From Microbispora sp. ZYX-F-249 (GTDB lineage Bacteria > Actinomycetota > Actinomycetes > Streptosporangiales > Streptosporangiaceae): a DNA stretch of 64,000 nt. The notes beneath the pieces are model-generated. The model worked only from the letters and a program-made list of their open reading frames with translations, had not been told where the DNA came from and made no database searches. The position numbers and the translations under genes were made by a program. Location: NCBI RefSeq assembly GCF_039649665.1, contig NZ_JBDJAW010000002.1, forward strand, positions 1 through 64,000, read 5' to 3'. Below, piece after piece: positions 1 through 7,779 of this stretch (position 1 is the first letter of the stretch; each line of letters opens with the position of its first letter).

Positions 1-48
1 ACGGCCGGCGGCCACTGGCGCTGGCGCCGCGGCCGCTTCCCGATCTGA
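1..48 (+). CDS. possible 3' end of an upstream gene
   Basis: Frame 1 reads from the window edge to a TGA at 46-48 and ends ...GHWRWRRGRFPI. The basic and aromatic tail looks like a protein C-terminus, but only 15 residues are visible. It would be convergent with the next gene. The family cannot be named. Confidence 0.25.
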   Translation, partial: TAGGHWRWRRGRFPI

Positions 49-86
49 GGGCACCAGGCTAGTGCCGCGGGTTGTCACCGCTGTCG

Positions 87-1085
87 TCAGTGGCAGCCCA
101 TGTCGCCCGCGACCTTGTTCAGGACCGCGCGTTTGATCGCCGCGTACTCGGCGTCGGAACCTGAGGCGAACACGTGCACGAACCTGGCGGCACCACCGTC
201 GCCGCACACCAGACGTGTCGCGGCATCGCCGTCGTAGCGGAGGTCCTCGCGCGTCAGATCCAAGGGATTGCCAGGCGATACCCGCACCGTGGCTCGCACG
301 CCGTCCGGCGAGAGGGCGTTCAGAATCGCCTCGTCGTACAGGACGACAGCCGAGAACAGACCCAGGCCGTGCTCGTCGTCGCCTTCGCGAAGGGCTGTGC
401 ACCTGGCGACAGGACCCTCGCCGAGGACGCCGAGCTGTGCCAGCGCACTGTTCTTCTTCCGTAGGGTCGTGGGTAGCTCCACACCGCAGGGTGATTCGTC
501 CGGGGCGAGGTGTACGGCCTCCATCCCGGACCAGTCGAAGGTTCCAGGATCGGGGAACGGCTTGCCGCCACACCTGGCGATCTTCGCGTTGCCGACGGCG
601 AGCAGGGCCTTCGCGACGAAATCCGCGGCGTCGCGCCGCTCCGATGCCGCGCCGGGGATGTTGACATTCACGAGTTCGTTCCCGCACGGGGGCAGATAGA
701 GCCAGCCGTCGATACGGTCGCCGCTGGGCCTGATCATCCCTGGCAGGCCGTGGCCCAGCGGGACGATGCCAAGCCTCCACCACAGATGTGCCTTGAGTGG
801 CGTCTTCATCACGGTGGTGTTGAGCCGCCAGTCGCCCGTCTTGACGGTGCACTCCGCGTCACCCCATTGGTCCTCACCCTCGGCGACCTCCCAGGACGTG
901 TCACCGGGTGGTGCCGCGTCCGACAGCAGTGACCGGTCGATGGAGTTCCAGCACGACCGGTCCGGCAGCGCGTCGCTCCACGGCCATGCCTGGCTCACAG
1001 TCGCCCACGCCGTCGCTAGCAGCGCCACCGTCCCCAACGTGACGGCGGTCCACAGGGCTTTGGTACGTCGGGTGCCGCGGTCCAT
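87..1085 (-). CDS. exported or membrane-anchored protein of unknown function
   Basis: A 332-aa protein starting at ATG 1085. The N-terminus (MDRGTRRTK) is basic and is followed by one hydrophobic segment at about residues 10-30 ending near SQAWP, so an uncleaved anchor or signal peptide is likely. The rest is soluble and has several spaced cysteines (for example RSCWN, AECTV, PPCGN, IARCGG, SPCGVE, ARCTAL, LVCGD, GMGCH spelled DMGCH), which suggests disulfides outside the cell. The middle and C-terminal halves resemble each other loosely (Cys followed by a beta-rich stretch), as in actinobacterial secreted proteins with two related lobes. No catalytic motif is recognised. It is divergent from the regulator pair that begins at 1397 and nothing nearby suggests a role. 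Confidence 0.75.
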   Translation of the reverse strand: MDRGTRRTKALWTAVTLGTVALLATAWATVSQAWPWSDALPDRSCWNSIDRSLLSDAAPPGDTSWEVAEGEDQWGDAECTVKTGDWRLNTTVMKTPLKAHLWWRLGIVPLGHGLPGMIRPSGDRIDGWLYLPPCGNELVNVNIPGAASERRDAADFVAKALLAVGNAKIARCGGKPFPDPGTFDWSGMEAVHLAPDESPCGVELPTTLRKKNSALAQLGVLGEGPVARCTALREGDDEHGLGLFSAVVLYDEAILNALSPDGVRATVRVSPGNPLDLTREDLRYDGDAATRLVCGDGGAARFVHVFASGSDAEYAAIKRAVLNKVAGDMGCH

Positions 1086-1396
1086 GTCTCCTCGTTGATC
1101 GACTTACGCAGACACGTGAACCTAGCAAGCGTGGGCCCTGTCGCCGGTACCAGTCCCGCCAGTCTTTGCCCCGTCTCGTCGCCCAGACCGGCACCTCGCC
1201 GATTGTCACCCCACCCACGAAAACTCCTCGCAGGCTCGGACTTTCCGCGGGGCTCGAGGGTGTCACTTGTAGGCTCCGCTACGAGCTCCTCCTCCGCCTC
1301 GCAATGCACCACTCTGGGCACCGCTCCGTCCGGGCAAACCTTGGCGGTCGCGGCACTAAAATTGCCCGCGATTGCCGCTGATCGGGAGAAAAGGAC
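1086..1396. other. intergenic region without a convincing gene
   Basis: This is the divergent spacer between the secreted unknown and the small ORF at 1397. Open frames on both strands cross it, but none has a good RBS or a recognisable protein. An AT-rich patch with TAAAAT at 1357-1362 lies just upstream of the 1397 gene and may be part of its promoter, but no well-spaced -35 is visible. Confidence 0.6.
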
Positions 1397-1612
1397 ATGC
1401 GTTTGCGCTTTCTCGGCTCCACGTCCGAGGCGGGGGCCTGTCCCTCCCTCTACGAGACCGACCGCGGCACGATCGTCGTGCAGGGCCTGGAGGTCCTGGA
1501 CCGCGAGGCCCGCGCCGACCTGCGCCACGTGCTCGACGGGGAGACAGCGGTCGAGGTACCGAGAGAACTGCTCGTCGAGATCGCCCGGCGAGTCCTGTCC
1601 GATCACGATTGA
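1397..1612 (+). CDS. small conserved partner of an Scr1-type regulator
   Basis: A 71-aa protein beginning MRLRFLGSTSEAG and continuing CPSLYETDRGTIVVQG. This N-terminus resembles a small actinomycete family (MRLRFLG...PTLY...VVQG) that I recall lying beside XRE/DUF5753 regulators. It is preceded by a good ribosome site (AAAAGGAC, 1389-1396) directly before ATG 1397. The next gene begins 67 bases downstream on the same strand, so the two are probably co-transcribed. By analogy with Scr1-like loci it may be the small partner of a regulator/toxin-antitoxin-like pair. That role is inferred from context; no catalytic residues are evident. Confidence 0.75.
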   Translation: MRLRFLGSTSEAGACPSLYETDRGTIVVQGLEVLDREARADLRHVLDGETAVEVPRELLVEIARRVLSDHD

Positions 1613-1679
1613 GGGCCGCCGTCTGGCATGATCCGGCGTGCCGGGTCTACCTTGGACCGCACCACGGCCGGAGGTGGAA

Positions 1680-2525
1680 GTGAGCGGTTTCCATCAGGCC
1701 CGCATGGACCTGGGAGCCCAGCTACGCCAGTTGCGGGAGAACGCCCGGCTGTCCGGGAAGGACCTCGCCGAGCGGCTGCGCTGGCAGCCGTCGAAGGTCT
1801 CGCGCATCGAGAACGCCCGCCAGACCGCCACCGAGGACGACGTGGCCGCGTGGGGGAAGGCCGTGGACGCCGACCCGCAGGCGATCGACGGCCTGGTCCG
1901 GCAGGCGGCCGGCCTGCTCGAGCGGCACGACTCCTGGCGGCAGCGGCACAGGAACGGCCTCGCCGCGCTTCAGGAGGACATCCGCGAGCTGGAGACGCGC
2001 ACCCGGCTGTTCCGGGCGTTCGAGCCGGGCGTGGTGATCGGCCTGCTGCAGACCACGGAATACGCCAGGCACATCTTCGGCAAGGTCAGGCGGGTGCACG
2101 AGCCCACCGACGACGTGGACGACGCGATCAGGGTCCGCATGCGCCGCCAGGAGATCCTGTACGACCCGGCCCGGCGGTTCCGGTTCGTCATGCCGGAGGC
2201 GGTGCTGCGTTACCGGCTCGCGCCCCCGGACGTCATGCGCGGGCAACTCGACCGGCTGATCGCGGTGACCACGCTGCCGAACGTGGAGTTCGGGCTGCTG
2301 CCGTTCGAGGCGCAGTTGCCGTCCGCCCTGATGAACTCTTTTTGGATCTACGACGACTGCATGGTCGGGGTGGCGACCAGGACCAGGGATCTGCTGCTGC
2401 GCGACGCCGCGGACGTCGCCTTCTACGCCCAGGCGTTCGAGGAGTTCTGCGAGGTCGCGGCCTTCCGCGACGACGCGAGGGCGCTGATCGTGCGCGCCCT
2501 CGACGACTACGCCCGGCCGCGCTGA
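1680..2525 (+). CDS. Scr1-family XRE transcriptional regulator (HTH plus DUF5753)
   Basis: A helix-turn-helix of the XRE type occupies about residues 12-65 (LGAQLRQLRENARLSGKD through PSKVSRIENARQ). It is followed by the long C-terminal domain found in DUF5753/Scr1 regulators (LFRAFEPGVVIGLLQTTEYA, then RQEILY and the VMPEAVLR stretch). I chose GTG 1680 because GGAGGTGGAA (1670-1679) lies directly upstream and because family members begin SGFHQARMDLG. An earlier in-frame GTG at 1638 has no such site. The product is 281 aa, the usual family length. Actinomycetes carry many such pairs, and members influence development and antibiotic production. The target is unknown; autoregulation is likely by analogy. 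Confidence 0.93.
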   Translation: MSGFHQARMDLGAQLRQLRENARLSGKDLAERLRWQPSKVSRIENARQTATEDDVAAWGKAVDADPQAIDGLVRQAAGLLERHDSWRQRHRNGLAALQEDIRELETRTRLFRAFEPGVVIGLLQTTEYARHIFGKVRRVHEPTDDVDDAIRVRMRRQEILYDPARRFRFVMPEAVLRYRLAPPDVMRGQLDRLIAVTTLPNVEFGLLPFEAQLPSALMNSFWIYDDCMVGVATRTRDLLLRDAADVAFYAQAFEEFCEVAAFRDDARALIVRALDDYARPR

Positions 2526-2583
2526 CCCATCGCGCTCACCACGCGCCGGCCCGCCACGCGCCCCACGGCGTCGAGGCCGCGCC

Positions 2584-2608
2584 GCCGGGGCACGCGCCGT
2601 GCCCCGGC
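2584..2608. terminator. perfect hairpin between convergent genes
   Basis: Ten-base arms GCCGGGGCAC and GTGCCCCGGC enclose a 5-base loop. It sits between the stop of the regulator at 2525 and the stop of the ferritin-like gene at 2625. No T-run follows, which is common in high-GC actinomycetes. It could serve both strands. Confidence 0.65.
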
Positions 2609-2624
2609 TCGCCCCGCCGTCAGG

Positions 2625-3041
2625 TCACTTGCCGAGGGCGGTCTGCAGGTCCATGACGTGGTCCTGCGTCTGCTGCAGCAGCGGGCGCAGCGCCTCGGCC
2701 ACGTCGCTCAGGCCGAGCTCCTGGGCCTGCTCCACGCGCTCGCGGTAGCGGCGAAGCTGCTCCTGCTCCAGCTCCAGGTCCAGCCGGAGCGCGTCCGCGC
2801 CGTCGGTCGCCACCGGCACCTCGGGGACGCGGACGCTCGGCACGCCGCCGAGGAAGTCGATCTGCTCGGCCAGCGTGCTCGCGTGGTTGAGTTCCTGGCC
2901 GAGGTGCTCCTTCAGTTCCTCGATGATCGACAGGTACTCCGCGCCCTTGATGGTGGCCGCGTGCTGCACGTACTGCACGATCGAGCGGTACTCGCTCTCC
3001 AGGTCCTCGTTCAGCAGGGCGATGAAGCCCTCCGTGTCCAT
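2625..3041 (-). CDS. ferritin-like (bacterioferritin-type) diiron protein
   Basis: A 138-aa all-helical protein with the spaced acidic/His pattern of ferritin-like four-helix bundles: LNEDLESEYRSIVQYVQHA in helix A, then EELKEHLGQELNHASTL in helix B, and a Glu-rich helix (LDLELEQEQLRRYRER) later. This places E/ExxH-type ligands for a diiron centre. It is shorter than true bacterioferritin and closer to the DUF/ferritin-like proteins used as small iron or stress proteins. I chose ATG 3041 because AAAGGACT precedes it. The GT39 gene ends 29 bases upstream on the same strand, so it may be co-transcribed, although the functions look unrelated. Confidence 0.85.
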   Translation of the reverse strand: MDTEGFIALLNEDLESEYRSIVQYVQHAATIKGAEYLSIIEELKEHLGQELNHASTLAEQIDFLGGVPSVRVPEVPVATDGADALRLDLELEQEQLRRYRERVEQAQELGLSDVAEALRPLLQQTQDHVMDLQTALGK

Positions 3042-3070
3042 GGGAGTCCTTTCGTCGGTCCAAAGGCCCA

Positions 3071-5242
3071 TCACGTACCCGCTGAGGAGGAGGCCGAACG
3101 CCGTCGGCCCAGCTCGTAGAGCACCGATCCGCCGACCGCGCCGCCGTCCGTGCCCCCGTACTCGGCGGCCCCGACCCGCGTGCCGTGCGCCTTCACCCAC
3201 TCGGTGACGTCCGCGCTCGCCCCGCGCGAGGGTCCGAAACCGCCCTCGCCGAGCAGGATGTACCGCAACCTGCCCTCGGACACGTACCGCTGCAGCTTCT
3301 CCACCGTCATCGCCGGGTCGGAGCCGGTGAACCCGCCCATCGCGATGACCGGCTCGCCCGTGGACAGGATGAGCGACGACGCGGTCTGCGCGCTGTCCAC
3401 CGCCACCAGCCAGGTGGCGCTCCCCTTGTTCCGCTTCAGGTACGCCGCCATCGCGGCGTCCACCCGGCCGCCGGGCCCGGGCATGCCGCGTCCGCCCTGC
3501 CGGTTGCCGCCCTGTGCGATGCCGTCCTGGGCGTCTCCACCGGGCGTGGTCATGCCGTCCGGCCCATCCGGGCCGCCGGGGCCGCCGAAGCCGCCGCGGC
3601 CGGACGGCCCTCCCATGCCCTGCGACGGCCCCGCCGTGGGGTTGGTGCCGTTCACCGCCGAGCCCAGCGGCGTCAGCGCGTACGCCGCCGGACCGGCCAG
3701 CCCGGCCGCGACCGCCGCGGCCAGCGCCACCGCCGTCACCCGCGCGGCCGTCCGGCCCCCACGCCCGGCCGGGCCGCCGCGCTCCGGTCTGATGGAGGCG
3801 CGCGCCGTGACCGCCAGGGCGAGCGCCGCGACGGCGGTCGCACCCGCCACCGCCCAGGCGAGCCACGGCACGAAATCGGGCGTACGGCGCAGCACGACGA
3901 ACGACCAGGCCCCGGTCACCGCGACCGCGACGGCCAGGACCAGCCGCCAGGCGCCCGAGGCGCGGGCCGCCCGCCACATCAGCACGCCGCCGATACCGGT
4001 CAGCGCGGCGATCGCGGGGGCCATCGCGGTGGAGTAGTACGGGTGGAAGGTCCCGCTGGAGAAGCTGAACACGGCGTAGTGCACGACGAGCCAGCCACCC
4101 CACACCAGTAGCGACGCGCGGACCGCGTCCCCGGCCGTTCCCTTCGACGGCCCGGGGCCCGGCCTCGCGACCAGCACGAGGCCGCAGACCAGGGCAACTG
4201 CGGCGAACGGGAGGAGCCAGGAGATCTGCCCGGCCATGACGTCGTTGAACAGCCTGCCCGCGCCGGACGCGCCGCCGAAGCCGCCACCCCCGCCGCCGCC
4301 ACCGGGGCCGCCGCCCATGCCTCCGAACGCGCGTGTGATGCCTTCCGCGGCCTCGGCGGGCGGTCTTCCCGGGCCGCCGCCGTTGCCCGCGCCGCCGAAG
4401 ATCCGGCCCAGGCCGTTGTATCCGATCACCAGGTCCCGGACGGTGTCGTCCGTGCTGCCGCCGATGTACGGCCGCGAGGACGCGGGCCACCGGTCGACGA
4501 CGACCATCCACCACGCACTGGTCACCACGAGGACCGCACCGGCGGCCGCAAGGCGCCCGATCCGGCGTACGACCGTCCCCGGCGCGGCGTAGAGATAGGT
4601 CAGCGCGAACGCCGGCAGCACGAGGTACGCCTGGAGCATCTTGGTGTTGAAGGCGAGGCCCACCAGCGCGGCGGTGACCAGCAGCGTGCGCAGGCGTCCG
4701 GTGCGGATCGCCTCCAGGCAGAACCACCCGGCCGCCACCAGCAGCAGCACCAGGACGGTGTCCGGGTTGTTGTCCCTGTCGATGGCCACGGTGATGGGGG
4801 TCAGCGTCATGACGACCGCGGCGAGCAGGGCCGCCGCCCCGGCCGCACGGGCACCGAGCCCGAGCAGCGCCCGCCGTACGGCGGAGTGGACCAGGGCGAC
4901 CGACCCGACCCCCGCCGCCGCCTGCGGCAGCAGCATGCTCCAGGTGCCGAAGCCGAAGATCCGGGCCGACAGGCCCATCACCCACAGCGCGAGGGGCGGC
5001 TTGTCGACCGTGATGTACGACCCGGCGTCCAGCGCGCCGAAGAAGAACGCCTTCCAGCTCTTGGTGCCGGAGTAGATCGCGGCGGCGTAGTAGTCGTTGG
5101 CGTACCCGTTGCGGCCGAGCGCCCAGGTGTGGAGCACCGCCGCGAGCGCGAGGACGGCCCACTTCCCCCAGCGTAGAAGCGGCGTCACCCGGTCCGCCGG
5201 GGGGCGGTGCCCGATCGCGGTCGCGGGGGCGAGGACGGTCAT
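3071..5242 (-). CDS. GT39 (ArnT/PMT-like) polyprenyl-sugar glycosyltransferase
   Basis: A 723-aa multi-pass membrane protein of the glycosyltransferase-39 superfamily. The N-terminal half has the ArnT-like first loop (RNGYANDYYAAAIYS, then SYITVDKPPLALWV with the DKPP motif) and IDRDNNPDTVLVLLL. About 10-13 membrane segments follow. Two Gly/Pro-rich linkers are striking: GGMGGGPGGGGGGGG at about 4280-4320 and GGFGGPGGPDGPDG near 3570. The soluble C-terminus resembles the extracytoplasmic domain of YkcB-type mannosyltransferases. These enzymes transfer a sugar from a polyprenyl phosphate to an extracytoplasmic acceptor. ATG 5242 overlaps the stop of the GT2 gene by ATGA, so the two are translationally coupled: the GT2 enzyme probably makes the lipid-linked donor and GT39 uses it. 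Confidence 0.92.
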   Translation of the reverse strand: MTVLAPATAIGHRPPADRVTPLLRWGKWAVLALAAVLHTWALGRNGYANDYYAAAIYSGTKSWKAFFFGALDAGSYITVDKPPLALWVMGLSARIFGFGTWSMLLPQAAAGVGSVALVHSAVRRALLGLGARAAGAAALLAAVVMTLTPITVAIDRDNNPDTVLVLLLVAAGWFCLEAIRTGRLRTLLVTAALVGLAFNTKMLQAYLVLPAFALTYLYAAPGTVVRRIGRLAAAGAVLVVTSAWWMVVVDRWPASSRPYIGGSTDDTVRDLVIGYNGLGRIFGGAGNGGGPGRPPAEAAEGITRAFGGMGGGPGGGGGGGGFGGASGAGRLFNDVMAGQISWLLPFAAVALVCGLVLVARPGPGPSKGTAGDAVRASLLVWGGWLVVHYAVFSFSSGTFHPYYSTAMAPAIAALTGIGGVLMWRAARASGAWRLVLAVAVAVTGAWSFVVLRRTPDFVPWLAWAVAGATAVAALALAVTARASIRPERGGPAGRGGRTAARVTAVALAAAVAAGLAGPAAYALTPLGSAVNGTNPTAGPSQGMGGPSGRGGFGGPGGPDGPDGMTTPGGDAQDGIAQGGNRQGGRGMPGPGGRVDAAMAAYLKRNKGSATWLVAVDSAQTASSLILSTGEPVIAMGGFTGSDPAMTVEKLQRYVSEGRLRYILLGEGGFGPSRGASADVTEWVKAHGTRVGAAEYGGTDGGAVGGSVLYELGRRRSASSSAGT

Positions 5243-6411
5243 CGGGAGTCCTTCCGGGGCGCGAAGACCCAGGATCGCAGGAGCAGGAAGCGCAGCAGGG
5301 TGGCGAGGCCGTTGGCCACGATGACGGCGGCGAGCTCGGCCGCCCGCGACGCGCCGGCGGGCAGCGCGGCCAAACCCCCACTGGTCAGCGCGAGACCCGC
5401 GACGAAGGCGACGAGCCCGCCGAGGTGGTGCCGCAGGGCACCCGCCCGGCCGCGTACGCCGAAGGTGAAGCGGCGGTTGGCCGCGGTGTTGGCGACGGCC
5501 GTAACGAACAACGCGATCGCGTTCGCCGCCACCGGCGGCAGCAGCGAGCGCAGCATCCAGAACAGCACCAGGTGCGCCACCGTGCTGATCGCCCCGACCA
5601 CCGCGAAGACGGGAATCTGCGTGCGCACCGACGTCCGGGACGGCGGGGCGGCGGGAGCCGTGAGACTGCCCCGGGCGACCCGCCACATGCCCTTCAGGTC
5701 GTCGACCGCCGTCCGGACGATGTCCACCCGGCTGTCGGGGTCGTCCACCCAGTCGACCGGCACCTCGTGGATGCGCAGCCCGTGCTGCTCGGCCAGCAGC
5801 AGCAGCTCGGTGTCGAAGAACCACGCCTCGTCCTGCACGGCGGGCAGCAGGGCCTGCACGACCTCGGTGCGGGCCGCCTTGAACCCGCACTGCGCGTCGG
5901 AGAAGCGCGCTCCCATCAGCGAGCGCAGCAGCAGGTTGTAGGACCTGGAGACGACCTCGCGCTTCGGCCCGCGCACCACGTTGGACCACGGGGACAGGCG
6001 GGTCCCGATCGCCAGGTCGCTGTGGCCGGTCATCAGCGGCGCGACCAGCGGGAGGAACGCGTCCAGGTCGGTCGACAGGTCCACGTCCATGTAGCCGACC
6101 ACGTCGGCGTCGCTGGCCTCCCACACCCGCCGCAGCGCCCGTCCGCGGCCCTTCTGGTCGAGGTGGACGGCCCGCACTCCCGGCAGCTCCCGCGCCAGCC
6201 GCAGGGCGACCGTCCATGTGCCGTCCGTGCTCGCGTTGTCGGCGATCGTCACGCGGAAGCCGTACGGGAAGTCGCCGCTGAGGTAGGCGTGCAACCGCCG
6301 CACGCTCGCGGCCAGCACGCGTTCCTCGTTGTACACGGGAACGACGACCTCGACCAGGCGGGTCCTGCGGGACGCCCCCGCCACCGGCCCGGACACCGTC
6401 GTCACGCTCAT
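5239..6411 (-). CDS. GT2 polyprenyl-phosphate glycosyltransferase fused to a GtrA-like membrane domain
   Basis: A 390-aa protein. The N-terminal ~240 residues form a GT2 (DPM1/GtrB-like) domain: VVVPVYNEERVL, ADNASTDGTW, YMDVDLSTDLDAF (DXD-type metal site), then SDAQCGFKA. The C-terminal ~130 residues have four hydrophobic segments with the GtrA signature (VFAVVGAISTVAHLVLFW, NRRFTF). Such fusions make polyprenyl-phosphate sugars and help flip them. The downstream GT39 gene overlaps by ATGA. I chose ATG 6411, preceded by GAGGAGGTGGC. This start is itself the ATGA stop overlap of the last micro-ORF in the 80-bp tandem repeat upstream, so expression may depend on translation through that array. 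Confidence 0.93.
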   Translation of the reverse strand: MSVTTVSGPVAGASRRTRLVEVVVPVYNEERVLAASVRRLHAYLSGDFPYGFRVTIADNASTDGTWTVALRLARELPGVRAVHLDQKGRGRALRRVWEASDADVVGYMDVDLSTDLDAFLPLVAPLMTGHSDLAIGTRLSPWSNVVRGPKREVVSRSYNLLLRSLMGARFSDAQCGFKAARTEVVQALLPAVQDEAWFFDTELLLLAEQHGLRIHEVPVDWVDDPDSRVDIVRTAVDDLKGMWRVARGSLTAPAAPPSRTSVRTQIPVFAVVGAISTVAHLVLFWMLRSLLPPVAANAIALFVTAVANTAANRRFTFGVRGRAGALRHHLGGLVAFVAGLALTSGGLAALPAGASRAAELAAVIVANGLATLLRFLLLRSWVFAPRKDSR

Positions 6412-6491
6412 GCCACCTCCTCGCCTGACGGCTCGGAGTCGCATTCGCGAAGCGCACTGTGCTCACCGACTCGCTCGCTCCGCTCGCTCAT
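6408..6491 (-). CDS. coupled micro-ORF C (27 aa), directly before the GT2-GtrA gene
   Basis: Begins MSERSERVGEHSAL and ends SGEEVA. Its TGA overlaps the GT2-GtrA start (ATG 6411) as ATGA. The GAGGAGGTGGC that serves as RBS for the glycosyltransferase encodes its last residues. It is most likely a leader controlling translation, or simply a repeat that happens to be open. Confidence 0.45.
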   Translation of the reverse strand: MSERSERVGEHSALRECDSEPSGEEVA

Positions 6492-6571
6492 GCCACCTCC
6501 ACGCCTGACGGCTCGGAATCGCATTCGCGAAGCGCACTGTGCTCACCGACTCGCTCGCTCCGCTCGCTCAT
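6488..6571 (-). CDS. coupled micro-ORF B (27 aa)
   Basis: Begins MSERSERVGEHSAL and ends SGVEVA, with GGAGGTGGC directly before its ATG at 6571. Its TGA overlaps the ATG of micro-ORF C. It is near-identical to micro-ORF C in both protein and DNA, so it arose by tandem duplication. Confidence 0.45.
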   Translation of the reverse strand: MSERSERVGEHSALRECDSEPSGVEVA

Positions 6572-6642
6572 GCCACCTCCACGCCTGACGGCTCGGAGTC
6601 GCATTCGCGAAGCGCACTGTGCTCACTGATTAGCTCGCTCAT
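6568..6642 (-). CDS. coupled micro-ORF A (24 aa), first of the array
   Basis: Reads MSELISEHSALRECDSEP and ends SGVEVA. Its TGA overlaps the ATG of micro-ORF B as ATGA. It is the divergent, 9-base-shorter copy. An in-frame ATG at 6666 could lengthen it by 8 residues. There is no independent proof of translation. Confidence 0.4.
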   Translation of the reverse strand: MSELISEHSALRECDSEPSGVEVA

Positions 6643-6687
6643 GCGCCCACGCTCGCGGCCCGGCATGGGACGCCCCTGAGGCGTTCA

Positions 6688-7779
6688 TTAAGGCACCATG
6701 AATCTCGATCCCGCGGCCGCACGCGCCGCACCACCCGCGGAGACAGCGGCCTCGTCGTGGGTGAGGTCGTCCGGTGTCGCCGGACGGCCCTCGCAGCGAG
6801 AATCGAGCGGGATCGTCACGGGCGCCGGAGCCAGCCAGGACAGGGCGCTCTGCTCGACGTTCCACTTGTAGAGGTTCACGGTGGTGTGCGGGACCGCGCC
6901 CGGCTCCGGGCAGAGCACCTGGGAAACCAGCAGGTCGTTGCGTACGAAGCGGACCGCGCCGGAGCGTTCGAGGATGGTGACGAGACGGTCGTCGCTGGCG
7001 ATCACGTAGCCGACCGTGACCTGTTCGGCCTCGCCGTCCGGCTCGGCGGCGATCTCCACGGCCGTGAGCGGCAGGATCGGCGAGCGCATGACCACCACTC
7101 CGGCCACCAGCGGAAAGAGCACAGCGAGCGTCCAGGTCAGGCCGTGCACCACCAGCGGCGCGGCGGGCGCGGGCACCGGCCCGGTGACCAGCGGAGCGAG
7201 CACGGGGGGCGTGGTGAGCAGGATCAGTGTGGCGACGTCGGCCTGTTCCAGCGCCTGCGCGATCGCCGGGCGGAGCGCCAGGAGGACGAGCACGCCGGAG
7301 ACCACCGGCAGCACCAGGCAGACGGCCCGGATCCCCGTCCGGTCCAGCGGACGGCGTTCTCGCAGGGTCAGCCCGGCCACCGCGAGCGTGAGCATGAGCA
7401 GGGTCGGCAGGAAACGAAGCTGCCAGCCGAGCAGCCCGACGCCCACGGCCACCGCGACCACCCAGTCGGGCACCCGGTCGGCGGCCCGCGCCACCCAGAC
7501 GGAGCGCCGGGTGCTGAGCCGGTACAGCGGCCCGAGCACCCGGCCGGCCAGCACCACGGCGGGCAACACCCACACAAGCGTCAGCAGGACCGTGGTGAGC
7601 AGACCGAGCGGACTGACGTACTGCACGAGCAGCAGCAGGGTCTGCGTGTCCTGCCGGCTGGCGTACCACAGCCGCATCACCAGCAGCACCAGCGGGAAGG
7701 CGGGCAGGAGCGTCAGCACCCACTCCTGGTTGCGCTGCGGCGCGCGGACCCTGCCCGTCTCCCCCGCCTCAGCAGCCAT
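6688..7779 (-). CDS. polytopic membrane protein coupled to a solute-binding protein
   Basis: A 363-aa protein with about seven or eight hydrophobic segments in its first 250 residues (LTLLPAFPLVLLVM, LLTTVLLTLVWVLPAVVL, WVVAVAVGVGLLG, FLPTLLMLTLAVAGL, AVCLVLPVVSGVLVLLAL, LTWTLAVLFPLVAGVVVM). A soluble C-terminal domain of about 110 residues follows. ATG 7779 lies inside the end of the upstream solute-binding gene (11-base overlap), so the two are translationally coupled and probably work together. The architecture recalls actinobacterial GlnX/GlnH pairs, in which a membrane protein relays an amino-acid signal from a binding protein, but no kinase of the PknG type lies beside it. The family is not recognised with certainty. 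Confidence 0.8.
   Translation of the reverse strand: MAAEAGETGRVRAPQRNQEWVLTLLPAFPLVLLVMRLWYASRQDTQTLLLLVQYVSPLGLLTTVLLTLVWVLPAVVLAGRVLGPLYRLSTRRSVWVARAADRVPDWVVAVAVGVGLLGWQLRFLPTLLMLTLAVAGLTLRERRPLDRTGIRAVCLVLPVVSGVLVLLALRPAIAQALEQADVATLILLTTPPVLAPLVTGPVPAPAAPLVVHGLTWTLAVLFPLVAGVVVMRSPILPLTAVEIAAEPDGEAEQVTVGYVIASDDRLVTILERSGAVRFVRNDLLVSQVLCPEPGAVPHTTVNLYKWNVEQSALSWLAPAPVTIPLDSRCEGRPATPDDLTHDEAAVSAGGAARAAAGSRFMVP

Larger units (their letters stand above)
6409..6642 (-). repeat. 80-bp tandem repeat, 2.9 units, each unit an RBS-start-stop cassette
   Basis: Units on the plus strand are 6409-6488, 6489-6568 and 6569-6639; the third is shorter by 9 bases. Each begins CATGCCACCTCC and carries GCATTCGCGAAGCGCACT followed by CTCGCTC-rich sequence. 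Units 1 and 2 differ at only two positions that I can see. Read on the minus strand, each unit supplies GGAGGTGGC, an ATG, 24-27 codons and a TGA that overlaps the next ATG. The period is not a multiple of three, so the copies do not form one long ORF but a chain of coupled short ones ending at the GT2-GtrA start. Confidence 0.9.

Noticed and set aside
3071-6466. A single 1,131-codon frame that could be read as a GT2-like plus GT39 fusion
   Set aside because: The 5' part is the wrong frame of the GT2-GtrA gene (Arg/Gly/Ala-rich, no domains). The real GT39 start at 5242 overlaps the GT2 stop by ATGA.
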